64,000 bases of DNA from Dillenia suffruticosa (Eukaryota; Streptophyta; Magnoliopsida; Dilleniales; Dilleniaceae), in NCBI GenBank assembly GCA_033439265.1, contig JAVTVX010000027.1:9191001-9255000 (forward strand), read 5' to 3'. Both the position numbers and the translations under genes were made by a program. Under the pieces are notes generated by a model, which saw nothing but the letters and a program-made list of their open reading frames with translations, ran no database searches and was not told the DNA's origin. Below are positions 1-13,600 of the stretch, one piece after another (the stretch's first letter is position 1; the number at the start of each line of letters is the position of its first letter).

Positions 1-1817
1 CTTCAATGGCCGGTTCCACCTCTCAAAACTCTTAGGTTCTTCAGCCCAAATTTAACGGCATTTCCTCATACTTTGGCTGCCATGTCTCTGTTTCTCCTCA
101 CCAGCATGCTATTCAAAGTCCTTAACCTGCTGAAAATCTTTTTGTTACTACTTCTCTAGATAATCCAACAGCCCATAGCACAGATTTCCAGCCACCGAGA
201 TTGTGCTTATCCACTTGGCTGGGCTTCAGGTTTCTGTGCAACCAATCGGCTTCTTCCAAATGGAAAAGTTCAGCAGCCCACTCCAAAGGGACTACACTAT
301 GCCAAAGCTCAGCTGGTTAGAGCAATCCGTTAGCACATGGATCAGAGATTCTACCACATCACCATTACATCTAGTGCATGTAACTGAGCCAGCCAAGATT
401 TGGAGAACCCTTTCTCATTGATTAGCACAACCTGGCAGCACCTTCAAAGGGAAGTGTGTATTCTAGGCGTTGTACTCCACTTCCAGATGTTCCGCGGACT
501 GTCCTCCATCTCTTAATCAGCTAAACCTCTGAGCCAATTGTAGATTGACCTAATAAAAAAGTTCCCTAGCTCCCTGGGCCTCCACGCTAGGTAATCATTC
601 TGAATGCCCTCAAGACTTAACTCTATTGTCATGGCTTTTTGCAGGTGTTTACCGGGAGGATTATGATTGGGAAAGAGGATTCCGGTTCCTCATTCATCCA
701 GCCTAGATTGTCTGCCACAGTGGACCCCACATGCTCCGCCCAAACTTCTACAATAGCTTCCCAGACAAGATAACCCAGCTGTCCTTCCAGAACCTAGTTC
801 CCTTCCCATTGTTAATTTTCTAACTCACCCCCGCAAAAAGTGCTTCCTTGGCCTCAACCGCATACCTCCAAATGGGAGAACTGCTCTCCATTGCGTGCCA
901 ATCTTCCCAATACTTGCTCTTGCTCTTTTTTGTAGCGATGTTGTTTGCTTATAATTTTTAATATCTTTACAATCTGGCTGGGACTAAATATTAATCTATA
1001 TACAAATTCCAATACAAACTCTGTAAAATAGGTTGCAATGAGAACTGTCTTTACAGCAATTTTTGGTCAAATCCCGGTTGTCTTTGTGGTGACAAGGTGT
1101 TATCCTTCTTGAAAAAATAAATAAATAAATAAACAAAAATCGATGTCTCAAATACAAAGAGCTCTCCAATCACGTCCAAGGTCTTGCAAAGAATATTCTC
1201 TAAATGCCCCAAGAACTGAGGATCATAGAAACACTAAGAAAAACAATTTTTTCCTACATATGAGCAAGAAGAAGAGTTTGTTCCTCGAAAATCCTTGTGC
1301 ATTTTTCTCCAACTACATGCATCACATCAATGACAGGAAAGTAAATTTTCACAGAACTTGAGCATCCTTAGCCCTTCTAAATCCCATGCCAACATAGTGA
1401 AGAAAGATTTACAAGTGAAAGAAACTTATTTCCCTTTTTTTTTGTGGTTACTGTATTTAATGTCCTAGTCCAATACTTTTCTATCATCAGTTATGCTAAA
1501 TTTCTACTCGCATATTTTGGAATCATGGGAAAAGATAGATGTTCATTATTGTTCCAAGCAAATCAATTTCTTTAGCACTTTTCATTTTTCTTTATGCATA
1601 TATTATAACAAATTCTTTCCATGTTGTACATCACCACTGGTCCATAACCTTGATCATATCCCTCATTGTGATAATAATTTGTCCTCAAGATTATCCGGGT
1701 TTTATTCACTTATCCTATTTTTGCATTGATTATATAGTTACTGAATTTCTTATCGGTATTGCTTTTATGCAAATTACTTGTAGCTTCTCCTTTATCGTAA
1801 TCCTAAACAAGAGTCGT
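1..1817. other. Unassigned sequence, probably intron of the receptor kinase gene
   Basis: No coding exon can be recognised here. The first kinase exon in the window begins in the middle of the protein with a split codon, so this stretch is most simply the 3' part of a long intron (inference). The first ~900 bases are visibly less AT-rich than what follows and may be an old repeat, but no protein domain could be read in either direction. Short open frames here look random. Confidence 0.4.
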
Positions 1818-1828
1818 AATGATCTGTG

Positions 1829-3028
1829 GGGGGTTGTGGGTGGGTTGCATCTTGGTAATGAGGTCTCCAAGAATATATCTTTGATACACAAATGATAATG
1901 GAAATTCCCTTAGAACCGGATTCCCTTTGGTACATGGTTATAAAGAGCATGTATGTTTTATGTCAAATGGATCGGATGCCAATGTGGGAGTGAGAGTTTC
2001 TTATTGCAATCTTTGAAAATTCGTATCTCATCTATATAATACCTTTCTTCCTCTTGTGCCTTTCAGAGTTGGTGATGGTTTTCATATCCGTTTCTGAGAC
2101 GAGTTGTGGATTGCAGATTTGCCTTTATCCATTTCTCGTCTTTATAGGTTATCTAGACTTCATTTTGCTCCCATCAAAGTTTTTATACTTGGGAGGGTTC
2201 CCTTGGAACTTACCTTTTTTATAAAATCTTAATGATAGAGAAGTTTCAAAGTTTTCTTCCTTAATTTCCATCTTACTGGGAAATGAACCTTTCCCTAATG
2301 CTTCAGACACTAGAATTTGGAAATTTGATTCCTCAGGTGTTTTCATGTGCAAATCTTTGTTTCATCATCTTATTAGCAATGATCCTGTGTTCTTTTAACC
2401 AACTTCATCTGGAAGGCAAAACTTCCTGCTAAGATTAGAGTTTTTACTTGGTATATGGTGCTCAACAAGATTAGTACTAATGATTTACCCAAAAAGAGAG
2501 AGAGAGAGAGAGAGACCTTTAGCGATCTCCCCAGATGTATGTGTGATGTGCTGTAACAGTTTTGAGAGTAGAGATCTCTTACTTTCACAGTATTCTACTG
2601 CAGGGGAGATGTGGAACCATTTATTTGTGGTGTGATAATACTTGGGTTTTCCCTAGCAACCTTCCGGATTTGTTTCTCACAAGTTCTAGAGATTTCGGAG
2701 GGAAGAAGGATGGTCTCCTGCTTTGGAGGGAGGGGTGCGTTTCTAGCTATTCCTTGATGTATCTGAATTGGCGGAATGCAAGGATATTTAGATAGATGAT
2801 TAACTTATCTCTTCTATGGGATAAGGTCGTTATTTTCACTTATTTGGGGCCTAACGCCTTTGGAATTTATAGGAATATAGCTTAGAAAAGTTAAAGACAG
2901 ATTTGGGGGTAGTGGCCTCTTAGCCCTTGTTTTTGTTTTTGTTTTTCTTATCACTTCTGAGGAACTTTCATCCTTGGAAGTTTTTGTACATTCTTTTCTT
3001 CTAATATATTTCTCTTTTTCTATCAAAA
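1829..3028 (+). mobile_element. 5'-truncated L1-type LINE remnant (zf-RVT end)
   Basis: Broken + strand frames read as the C-terminal part of a plant L1 ORF2. A linker with W-K-F-P-L-E-P-D-S-L-W-Y comes first (~1890), then the zinc-binding reverse-transcriptase domain beginning V-G-D-G-F-H-I-R (~2070), then a C-x2-C-like segment near 2540. The typical ending around W-R-N-A-R-I-F follows near 2780. The 3' tail is T-rich and ends in a short A run. An 11-bp near-identical direct repeat, AATGATCTGTG at 1818-1828 and AATGATCTATG at 3029-3039, fits a target-site duplication. Several stops and frameshifts make it non-functional. It lies in sense orientation in the intron upstream of the kinase exon. 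It is similar in sequence order and wording to the LINE remnant at 29.2-30.6 kb. Confidence 0.75.
2495..2515. repeat. (AG)n microsatellite inside the LINE remnant
   Basis: A short uninterrupted AG dinucleotide run interrupts the zf-RVT reading frame of the LINE copy. Confidence 0.8.
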
Positions 3029-3071
3029 AATGATCTATGTTTCTTTTTGTAATGTCTGAATATCACTGCAG

Positions 3072-4978
3072 AAGTTAAACCTGGAGAGGCTGTTTTAGAT
3101 TGGTCAACAAGGAAGCGAGTGGCTTTAGGCACGGCAAGAGGATTGGAGTATCTTCATGAACATTGCAATCCCAAAATTATACACAGGGATGTTAAGGCTG
3201 CTAATGTTTTGCTTGATGAAGATTTTGAAGCAGTTGTTGGTGATTTTGGCCTTGCAAAGTTGGTGGATGTGCGGAAGACTAACGTGACAACTCAAGTTCG
3301 TGGAACAATGGGCCATATAGCACCCGAGTACTTGTCAACTGGAAAATCTTCGGAGAAGACAGATGTTTTTGGTTATGGCATCATGCTTCTAGAGCTTGTA
3401 ACAGGTCAACGTGCAATAGACTTCTCACGCTTGGAGGAAGAAGATGATGTCTTATTACTTGACCATGTAAGATATTCTCGATCATGCTTACACTTAACCG
3501 TGTGCAAATTTCTCTCAAGTTGCCCTATTTACTTCTCACTATCTACTCCACTTTTTAGATTCTGCTTTATTTTTTAGTATCTTCAAACTCCCATACATGA
3601 AGCAAGAATTGCTTCAACTAATCATCGAATGACTGCAGACACTCCTTTAATATTCTTGGACAGTTCTTTAATTGGGTTAATAGAATGGTCAATCTCTATC
3701 CTGTGATGTGGCTAGACCAATGAATAATCTATGAAATGGAGTTCATTATGGAAAATATTTTTAAACTTGGTATGAGAATATGCGTGCTAATTTGTGATTA
3801 TGGCCAAAGGAGCTATGCTATTCTCCTAGTTGAATTATTATCTAATATAAATGTAAAGATATCCTGCTGAGACTTCATTGGCATCATTATTTCCATTTCC
3901 CTTTTTCCTATTTTTTGATCCCCTTGCTTGTGAAGTTGGTAGGTAGCAAGTATGTCCTTCATATCGATGATGTGAAAATAGTTGCTTCCCAATGAGATAA
4001 TTTTTTTTCCACGATTTTCTCACTTTTAACTAGGTTTTCCAAACATTTAGAATTAAAGAGATACATACTAAGTTGGGAGTGAGTTCAATTGTTAAAAAGA
4101 TACGAGAGTATCACCAAAGTTGGTTTGGACATATGCAAAGCAGACCGAAAGATGCACCAGTTAGGAGATGCGAGACTTTAAATGTAGGAGGTTTAATGAA
4201 GCATCGGGGTAGGCCATTGAAAATGTAGAAGTGTTAAGGGTTTAATTGATAAGATGACTTTAGATAAGATTAAGTGATATAAGATAATCCAAAACAGTTA
4301 AATCATCTTTTTTTATTACTTTAAGTTTCTATGAATAGTTTTTTCCTCTTTTTTATTATTTTTTATTTTTATTGTTATTTTTAGTCTTATTTTTTCTATT
4401 TTGCCTTCAAACTTTAATTTTATGTTTTTTTTTTTTCCTTTATCCTATATTTGTCTCTCAAACGGCTAACCCCAAAATTTGAAATTAAGGTTCATGTTGT
4501 TGTTGTTGTTGCTGTTGTTGTTGTTGTTGTCTCTTACAAATGTGGCTGCACATTGGGTTTCTGTCCTCCAGTTCCACTATTTCTTTCCCAAATACTTGAG
4601 TGGGTGCTTAACCTTCATGGAGCTTAAAACTTCAAGCAATGCTTAATAATTTTGTTTGTGAAGGTGAAAAAGCTGGAAAGGGAGCACAAACTCGACGCTA
4701 TTGTAGATCGAAACCTCAACAAGAATTATAACTTGTCAGAGGTGGAGATGATGATCAAAGTTGCTTTACTCTGTACCCAACCATCACCAGAAGACCGTCC
4801 TGCAATGTCAGAGGTAGTTCGGATGCTGGAAGGAGAGGGCCTTGCTGAGAGGTGGGAGGAATGGCAGAATGTTGAGGTCAATCGGAGACAAGAGTATGAG
4901 AGATTACAAAGGAGATTTGACTGGGGAGAAGACTCTATTTATAACCAGGAAGCAATTGAGTTGTCAGGTGGAAGATAA
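3072..4978 (+). CDS. LRR-II (SERK-like) receptor kinase, last two exons; 5' partial
   Basis: This is the C-terminal part of a plasma-membrane leucine-rich-repeat receptor kinase, here the C-lobe of the cytoplasmic Ser/Thr kinase plus tail. Exons are 3072-3466 and 4664-4978 (stop TAA). The first exon enters with two bases of a split codon, and the intron between them is phase 0. Visible motifs are the RD-type catalytic loop [13 protein letters not shown], the DFGLAK metal-binding motif, an activation loop running to [20 protein letters not shown], and [15 protein letters not shown]. The tail ends RRFDWGED...AIELSGGR, which is typical of the LRR-II subfamily. It is closest from memory to Arabidopsis At5g10290/At5g65240 rather than to SERK1-5 themselves. 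Extracellular LRRs, the transmembrane segment and the kinase N-lobe are not in the window. The intron holds an RTE retroposon tail. The intron acceptor is GAAG rather than CAG. The frame is intact, so the gene looks functional. Confidence 0.9.
4060..4530 (+). mobile_element. RTE-type LINE 3' end with (GTT)n tail
   Basis: It lies in the intron of the receptor kinase gene. A broken frame near 4120-4220 reads [19 protein letters not shown], the hallmark end of RTE-clade ORF2. Degenerate AT-rich sequence follows and then a GTT microsatellite tail (about 4495-4530), as plant RTE elements have. The left limit is approximate. No clear target-site duplication was found. Confidence 0.7.
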
Positions 4979-5700
4979 CTTATGGAGAAGCCCAAATCCA
5001 TTCTCTCAGACGATTTTGCACTACCGTATTCATTTCTAGGTATAACTTGATAACTCCAAATGGTACTAGTTCAAGTCTTAAGGGGAAACCTGTTAGTAGT
5101 TTCAAGTGTGATATATTGCTTTTCACATATCCTGCTTTCCTTCCCTTCATTTTTGCATTTTTTTTCCCCAATATTTGTAAAACATCCAAGTTTGTATATG
5201 ATATTGTGTGCATAACAAACTGAAAAGAAATCAACTACCAAATTTTGCTTTGCTTTGTCAGTTCTTATATATGTAAAATTCAGTGTTGTTTTTATGTACT
5301 GGAATGCTGTTATGGGATCTCCTGGTTATGTAATGGAACAACGGAATCTCTATTGTGCTTTGTCAAATTTTTGTTGCTATGGTGTGTTATCCCAGTAGCT
5401 CTACTACTGCATTTGCCCCCGTTTTATTACAGGTGGAAATCTCACCCCAGTACATTAGGTAAAAACTTCTCTTACAAAATTAGCAAGAGTTTATTTTTGA
5501 ATCTTGGTAGAGAAATGTATCATGGTTACTATCATGATTACTTAACAGGCTCATGAATTTCATGTTTGAGAAGATGATAAATGTAATTAATAAACACACT
5601 ACTTTTTTCTGAATGAAAACATCCCGACTATGGGTCAAACGCTGTATCTTTGAGGCGTATCCTAATCATAATTGTGGAAATTATATTAATTCTCATTCTA
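4979..5700 (+). other. 3' untranslated and downstream region of the receptor kinase gene
   Basis: No further coding frame follows the TAA. T-rich and AT-rich sequence with possible polyadenylation elements extends to about 5250. The exact cleavage site cannot be fixed. Nothing else was recognised before the RTE fragment at 5701. Confidence 0.4.
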
Positions 5701-6013
5701 GGTTAGAGGAATTAAGATGGTTTGAATAAGTACATAAGCAACAGAGGCTCTGGTTAGGTGGCACGAGACTGTCAAGTATTCATATTAATCGAATGTTAGG
5801 GATAAATTATCTAAATATAAATAAAGATTGGATATAAGATATAATATAATATTGTATAAGTATCTATATTACCAATCTTATTTAGTAGAATAAAGATTTG
5901 ATTATTGTTATCATATAAAGAAAATAATAATATAAACGAGCATGTAATATAAAATATAATATAATAGCTCCGTAAAACTGATTCCATTTAGTGGGATAAA
6001 GGTTGATTGTTGA
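5701..6013 (+). mobile_element. RTE-type LINE 3' end fragment
   Basis: It shares its order of sequence with the RTE copy at 11670-12061. A decayed L-R-W-F segment comes first, then AT-rich DNA with ATAATAATATAAAC-like runs, then the terminal phrase ATTTAGTGGGATAAAGG just before the tail. The GTT tail has shrunk to TTGATTGTTG. It lies shortly downstream of the receptor kinase gene. Confidence 0.6.
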
Positions 6014-7624
6014 CGTGGGAGGTTAGAAAAATAATTTTATAAGTAGATTGTTGTTGAATGTCATGGTCCCAACATATGGGAGGAACCAGGAACCATCCCT
6101 ATCTCAAGTTGCTACGGAGGATATTGGTTTCCCAATCTTATGGTTGTTCCAATTTTATCGGATGTCCCCAAAGGGACCAATCTTATAGTTGTTCGCCAAG
6201 TGTAAAAATCAATAAAAATGACATCTTACAATCAATAAAAAGACTTCTCTTAGTATAGTAGCTTGGAGAAATTTCAACAACTTCCACAAAACACAAACAT
6301 TATAATATATAATTCAGAAAACTAATGTTAATAAAATGGATTCACATAATTGATGTCATCCTTGCTACAAATATGAAGTTTGAGTTTGAGCTCTAGCTTG
6401 AGTGTGTAATTATTCAAAAAAATGCCATATAGACATCAAAAAGATTTTCCAAGTTGGCACCTAATTACCAAAACATTCTGTCTGCTATTGCCGATTACAG
6501 TTATCAACATGAAACGTTTTATCCAACTTCATAAAACATAAAACATAAAACATAAAACATAGAATTTTTTGTTTCAAAGACATTTAGAAAAACAAATAAA
6601 GTTGGTTGCTACATTCATCTATAAAAATATATTAACAAAAATTGACTGCAATCGAGGGTAAACTAGGTATTTTACAAAATCTAAGTACAAAAGTAACTGG
6701 ATCCACTTCTTCACTTTTCGATATAAATTTTGAACATATTTAATGTATATTCTAAAGAAATTTTAATTCGCTATAAAAAATCATATAATTCAACACATTC
6801 TCTAACAAATGATTTACACTATAAACACTATTGGGAAGAGAACTATCCACACTTATAGTCTAGTTATTTAGGTCAGCACAACAATAACTCTAACAACAGG
6901 ATATTATTTGATGATGCGCCAAACAAGTATGATATATTAAAACAAAAAAAACAAAAAAAAAAAAAACAAAAACAAAAACAAAAGAAAGAAACAAACAAAC
7001 AAACAAACAATAACAACTTTTTTGTGCTTCAAGTATTCGATGATCCAAAGTATAATCCATTATGGATAAGAAATCAACTTATACACACAAATTACATCAC
7101 ATGGCTCTATTTTTTTTTGTAGAAACATCGAATAGCTCTATGCGGCTGCACTAAATGGCATTACCAAGATCAAATCATTTTGGATTCCAAACTTGCGTTT
7201 ACAACTTGAGAAAAAATTTTCAGGGTGGGTTGGGGGCGGAAAAGTTAAATTAAAAGGACAAATGACTAATACCATAACTATCTATTTTATATATGTTGAC
7301 TTTGAATCCCACAAAGGTCGTTTTATATAACTTAAGGCTTACCACAGATTCAATGGTCTCAACATCCTCTGCAGAACAGGAAAACGAAAAACAAAAATCC
7401 CATCCTGCAGGAACCCCCCCCCCCCCAAAAAAAAAAAACACTCACTAGTCCTCGTCAATTGCCTGCCGAAGAATAAAAAAATGAAGAGGTGCCCAATTAT
7501 CTGAATGTTCTGCTTCTGTGGTGAAAGTCACTGATGCAAAATTATCAAATCTACCCCCTCGATTCTGCCTAATTCTTTTCCCCAGGAATTTCGAAAGAGA
7601 AACAGCATCAGTCCAAAAATCTAA
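6014..7624. other. Intergenic DNA between the receptor kinase and chromatin genes
   Basis: AT-rich, with no supported gene. It contains a short direct repeat of an AAACATAAAACATAA-type unit (6535-6560), an A-rich low-complexity tract (6940-7010) and a homopolymer junction of 13 C followed by 12 A (7414-7438). The right end should include the 3' UTR of the - strand gene whose stop codon is at 7625-7627. Confidence 0.5.
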
Positions 7625-10600
7625 CTAGTCCACCTTCCACTTATTGACATATCTGAGGAAAGAATAGGCAGGATTTTCCCTAGGTGGTGCACGCACACGA
7701 GTGGACCTCCGAAGCACAGCTTCTTCGAGTGCAATCTTTTGAGCAACATCCTTAGATCTTTTTTGCATTTCCGAGCTGATAAACCCCATTCAGGTAGGGG
7801 AAAGAAAAAAAAAAAGTCAAATGCTAATGGAGAACATCTACCAATTATGTCAACTAAAGTTCTGCAAAAATTTTGTTTTGTAAAAGCATAAAGCAGCATA
7901 AGAATAACCTTCCAGGTAGTAATTACCATGCTTGTGTCAGAATGAAAATGTTAAGATTATCCTGGCCTTGTTAATTGAGAATATAATTGAAGTTTTGCAA
8001 TAATGGCAGAAGTTCCCACAGATTTTGCATGACTGGGATAGATCTATTGCAGAACTGACTCTTCATGTGCAATGACTAAATCTATCAACCTAAACCACCC
8101 CACCAAATGGAGTGCAAAATTGATGCAACTACAAACAAAAAAATCCTTCCAATTCCAAGTATCAAGACATGGTAAAACCTGATTTAGATGGTCCTAGAAA
8201 GATGTCCACACCAGGTGTGCCTAAAACAACTGAGTGGGGCGAGGCTGTTACCGGATTCATCCACTGCTATACTCATTAACTGAAACATTGTGAAAAATGA
8301 AAGACTGACAATTTCATGCCTCCACTTCAGATGACCTTGGGGAGTTTGGTATGCTAGGGGCACAAAGATAAAAGACGATGTATCATAAATTATGGCAGGA
8401 TTTACCTGATTCTCACATAGTGTTTGTCCAGCTGCTTCTTAAGAGCTCTCTCTCTTTCACCCTTTGGGTTGAGTGAGCCAACCAATGCATCAAGCTGAAA
8501 ATATAACATAAACATCGGCAGAAATAGCAGTAGAACACAACTCAAAAAATTTAAGATAGTGCAGCATAAACACCTCTTCTCTTGTGCCATAATACCCCCA
8601 TTGCTTGGCATCAGAACTCTCAATAAAAATTCTCCCTTCACGTCGGAAGAACCAATATTTGTTGTAATGTCTATCTTTACCCAAAGGATTGGTGCGTATA
8701 ACACATTTCTCAATCTCCCGCTCAAGATATTCTTTCTACAATAAATTAAAATGCCAGATTAGAAAATTTTCAGTACATTAATCAGACAAATGCATAAAAT
8801 ATTCTGGCATGTACGATGCACATTCTTAGAGCACTTAATGCACACAAAACAACTAAGAATGCATGATAGAAAGAGTAGGAAGGTTGCACCCTCTGTTCTA
8901 CACTCTTCTTATCCATTGCTCCCTTCTTTTCTTTCATGTTCTGTTGCTGTATTGATACATGTGCTTTCTTCTTTGATGGATCTTTTCTACTTTCTGTGGA
9001 GATTTTCTCATTCATCTTCTGCTTGTTCACTATCTTGTTCGGAGCATTCTTCATATCCATACTGTCACTGTAAACAAATGCATGTAAAGCACAGGTCATT
9101 GAAAGTTGCTAATCTGACATCCTTATCAAACAAATTATAGTTATACCCATTTTCTAATGCATGCTTCTGTTGAGAAGAAAGAAGTCTCTCTTTTCCCTCT
9201 CCAACCTCTCCATTGATGCAACCATTTTCAACCACATGTGGGCCATTTCTTACACTGTCCTCACCATGCCCTTTTGAATCGTCTTTGGTAACAATATCTG
9301 CCTTGATACGCTCTTTCTCTTCTCTCTTTTTCCTAGCTGCTTCAATAGCTTCCTCCCTTCTTGTGGAAGCAAGCGACTGCCGCTGTTCAATATTTGCATC
9401 AAGCTTTTCCCTAAAAAGACCAGTCTCAAGGGCTTGATCAACCATTTTATGTAAAATGCACAATTTTGCTTGAGGATCTACAAGGCAATAGTGACCACGC
9501 TTGATCGTTGCTATGTTAGAGGATAACTCTCGAACCTTAACCATCTCCAAGAAATCACATAAATAATCTGCCCAGTTCACCATTGTAATCTGAAAGTAAA
9601 AGGTTGAAATCAGCACAAAAGCCGGAGATAAGTCCATGAAACATCAGTTGCTTCAGGGACTATTCCCCCCAAAGATAAGAGAACAAAAAACTTTCAGGAC
9701 AGGAACAGCTTGCATAACTACACATCTACAACAAACAGTAAAGTATTCAACCTTTGATATCCTCCTCCTATCCTGTAAAGCCAAGAGATATTCCCCATCA
9801 TCTCTTATTAGCAGACGAAGGATAGCTGCATGAGTTTCCACAAGGAGAACTGAGTTACCATCCTTGTGGTTGATGGCATTCTCAAAATCTGTGAGAGAGA
9901 ATGGAGACAAGCACAGTAGCCTGCCAAATGAAGAACAAAAATCCCAAACCAACAACAGGTCCCCTACAGAGTCCATGACAATGCTGAAGTCCCTTGATGG
10001 AAGAGGACGGTCTGTAAAAACTGGATCATCTGTACCAGGCCGCACCATCAGATCATCAATTGGATACTTTAGGGACTCTTCATTCTGTTGATCTTCTGTA
10101 AACACCGAAAAAAGCAAATCATATGAGTAAGAGAAAATCATAGAACAGTCAGAAATTTCAAATCTTCAGCAAGATAATCATCAATAAGGCACTATGAGAG
10201 AGAGAGAGCCTACAACCAAAATGTCACACAAAACATTATCAGCACAAGAAGATGATATAAAAGGACAGCACCCAGTTGAAATGCAACCAAACCAGAAATG
10301 ACTTGCAACATTAAACATGTAGCTGAGCTAATAGCAACTCACCAGCATTTCCTCCACTATCTGTTTCTGATTTCTTCCTTTTAGATTTCTGGATAAGATA
10401 TATGCCAAAAATGTAAATAATTCTCTATATCCAGATAAAAGTAAAACAGTAAAGAAACAAAAGAGAGATATGAATAATTTGCTTGCTTACTGGTTGTCTA
10501 CCCTCTTCATTGTTTCTTCTCTTCTTAGTGCTTACCAAATGCCCATCCCTAAACATCATTTTGCTTCTCAACTCTACAGGAGGATCAACAGCTATTCCAT

Positions 10601-13600
10601 GTTTGCATGCCAATTTCTCATGAAGCATCCATGGAAAACTTTGATATGTTGACTCTCTGATGAAAGATTTCAGGACCTCTATGGTAAATGGTAGCTTCTT
10701 ACATAACAAATCTTCTTCACTTAATCTTGAACTTCCAGTTATTTTCTTTTCATTATCCAGCCACACCACCTCATATTGTGATTTGTCACTATCATCCTCC
10801 AACACTTTAATTATTTTGCAAAGATGCACTCCATCATCTTTTCTTCCATACAATTCAGCACCCTCTGACAGGCACTCCTGCAACTTAGCGGTTATTGTGG
10901 TAACAAGATCCCTTAGTGAAAGCATGCCTGACAACAAATAGGACATTAAGCAATTATGAAGGAAAAAATATATTTATACATCAGTCACCCATAAAGAATG
11001 TTATATACTTTTAAAAGGATTAGAACAAATTGAAAAGGTTAACAATCAAAAACAAGATACCAAAATTCCAAAGATCACTTCACCTCTACATCCTCCAACC
11101 CCCACCTCCAATGTAAATAAATAAATCCTTCCATGGAGCCCATAAATTATTCATCTCAAGATGTGATTCAATTGGCAAACTTATCTGATATGGACCATAA
11201 CTATCTTTGAATCACTAATACTTAATCAGCAACCTATGAACTCAAGAAGTATTTTACGGAAAAAAATGGATAAGCATAGAACAGAAAGTATTTGTAGGGA
11301 AATCCACTAGCCAAATTAATCTGTTGTATGGAGAATGATGGATCTGAGAATGGAAAGAATGTCACAACAAGTAGATTGATTTGGATAATCGAGAACAGGG
11401 TAGGCTAAAATACCTCATTAGATAGGAAGACAAACCATATTCTATTTCCTCAAGTCCATGAAACGGGTTCCAATCCAGAAACCAGAAAACTAAAAGATAA
11501 GACCATCATGAAGTAAAAACTAAAGGAATATAAGTTTAGAAACCAAACATCGGCCAAAATAAGTGAACTGAGCAAGTTGGGGTTCAAAACAAATTATGAT
11601 TCCTACTTAAATGATATCCTAGAAATTAAGTTTCCATTTATTTACTTGCAGTGGAAGTAAATCTATGTCTGGAAAAATTGAGGGAGAACGATTAAGATGG
11701 TATAGACACGTACATAGGTGATCGATGGAGGCTCCAGTTAGGCAGTGCGAGACCATGACAAGTACCCATATTAACCGAGGGAGAGGAAGACATAAGAAGA
11801 CTTGGATAACGATAATAAAATATAATACAAATTATTTAAGATAAAGATATGATACAAGATAAAGTATGATGACATAAAAGTATCCATATTGCCAACCTCA
11901 TGTGGTGGAATAAAAACATAATTATTGTTGTCGTATAAAAAAATAATAATATAGGTAAACATGTGATATAAAACAAAGTACAATAGTATGGAATGATCCA
12001 TAGAGCCAACCCTAATTTAGTGGGATCAAGGCTTGGTTGTTGTTGTTGTTGTTGTTGTTATTGGAGGTAAATCTATGTCCAATGTGTAACAGAAGAAAGA
12101 TGCTATTGAGCAGGCATATTATAAATAGTGATGAAAGTTAAAAAGGGAACAAGGAGAGGAGAGAAAAGTAAACAATCCTTGAGGAGCTTGAACATGTGGG
12201 GTAGGTGAGGAAAAGATGATAATGGAAAACTGGGTTCTTATTTAAGATGCTTCAATTCGGAGAGTTAAACAGGTTTGAAATTGAAAGGGAAATATGGGCT
12301 GAGAGAGCGAGAAAGCAACAAAAATGAAATCAGCCAAAAAGAAGTCCCTTGCCAAGAGACTTGAGGGGCTCTGTATTATTGAAGAACGATGATTTAACCT
12401 TATCAGGAAGCATCTAGTGTCACTGAATCTACTAAGGTGATATGTGTCATCTAGAACAATGGATCATTGAACCCATGAAAAAAACGTTAAGCATAAGGTC
12501 CTCAACAAAGCCCCGCTCACAAACCATCAAATTAAATCGCCATATCCCATAATCAAGTATTTTGAGATCTTACCACAACTCCCACAATCAATCCTGTGTG
12601 TGACCCAATCTCCATAGGCATTTGTCTAGCCTATTAAACTTGATGATTGTGGCAATCCATTTATTGTGAATTTCACAGTACTGGTGTCAACTGGTTCGGC
12701 AGATAAAAATACTTAAGGTGATATCAACCAGTCCTAGGATCATCGTGTTGGTAAAAGCATCGGGGAACCTATAGGTAGGGAAGAATCATCCCCCATTATG
12801 TGCCCCAAAAGAATGAGAATTCACACTGAATTTGGCCCACTAGAATAACCACTAATTACAAGAATATATACCATAAATTAGTTATAGTTTTGGAAGAAAA
12901 GTAATAATTGAGCCAACATTATAGGAGTGATTCGAAAGAACAAGAAGAATTTGAATTTATTTAGATAACTATCCACTCACTTCTCTATGTATAATGCCCA
13001 CTGCTGCTCTCTCTCTTCTACACTTATTTCTCTTTTAAATTATTCTCTCACATTTCTCAATCATATCTCTTCACCTGCTTACAAGTTAACCACCAACTGT
13101 TAACACATACAGTGGTGTGCCCAGGCTAGTTAAACCGACGAAAAAATAAATCGAGAAGCATAGTTATACTCCTCTAAAGCCGCTGAACGTTATCCTTACA
13201 CCTTCAGCCGGAACCCCTACAAGGGGAAAAAATACCAAAAGCGACCAAATAGAGAAAAACAAAGATAAAGAGTAAAACTGATAGAATATATGGATATAGT
13301 CCACTTTTAATGATGACTTCAACTCTATTAATGCAATGAAGAACATATTCAAGAAACATCAAAGTTTCAAGCAATGTTTACAAGTTGAATTAACAAAAAT
13401 AACATTTTACCATAAGGACCTGATGCTGGACTTTGCTGTAATTCAACCAGAAACAAGCATTATTTCTTGCTGTAAGGTTTGATTGCTGGCATAGTAACTA
13501 GCATCCACGAAGATGCTTCCAAAAACTGTCAGGGTAATGTGGCAATTGTTATGTAGCTATGCTACAATTCTCTGAGCAAAAAGCCAAATGTATAGATAAA

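Noticed and set aside
1-950. Possible antisense retroelement at the left edge
   Set aside because: One phrase recalls a zf-RVT region, but no run of motifs supports it in any frame.
3119-3577. Kinase open frame read as a single exon to 3577
   Set aside because: The part after 3466 is intron: GTAAGA follows the His codon, and the conserved continuation V-K-K-L-E-R-E is found at 4664.
7414-7438. C13-A12 homopolymer junction as a functional signal
   Set aside because: Most simply a slippage tract or sequencing-prone low complexity; nothing around it supports a role.
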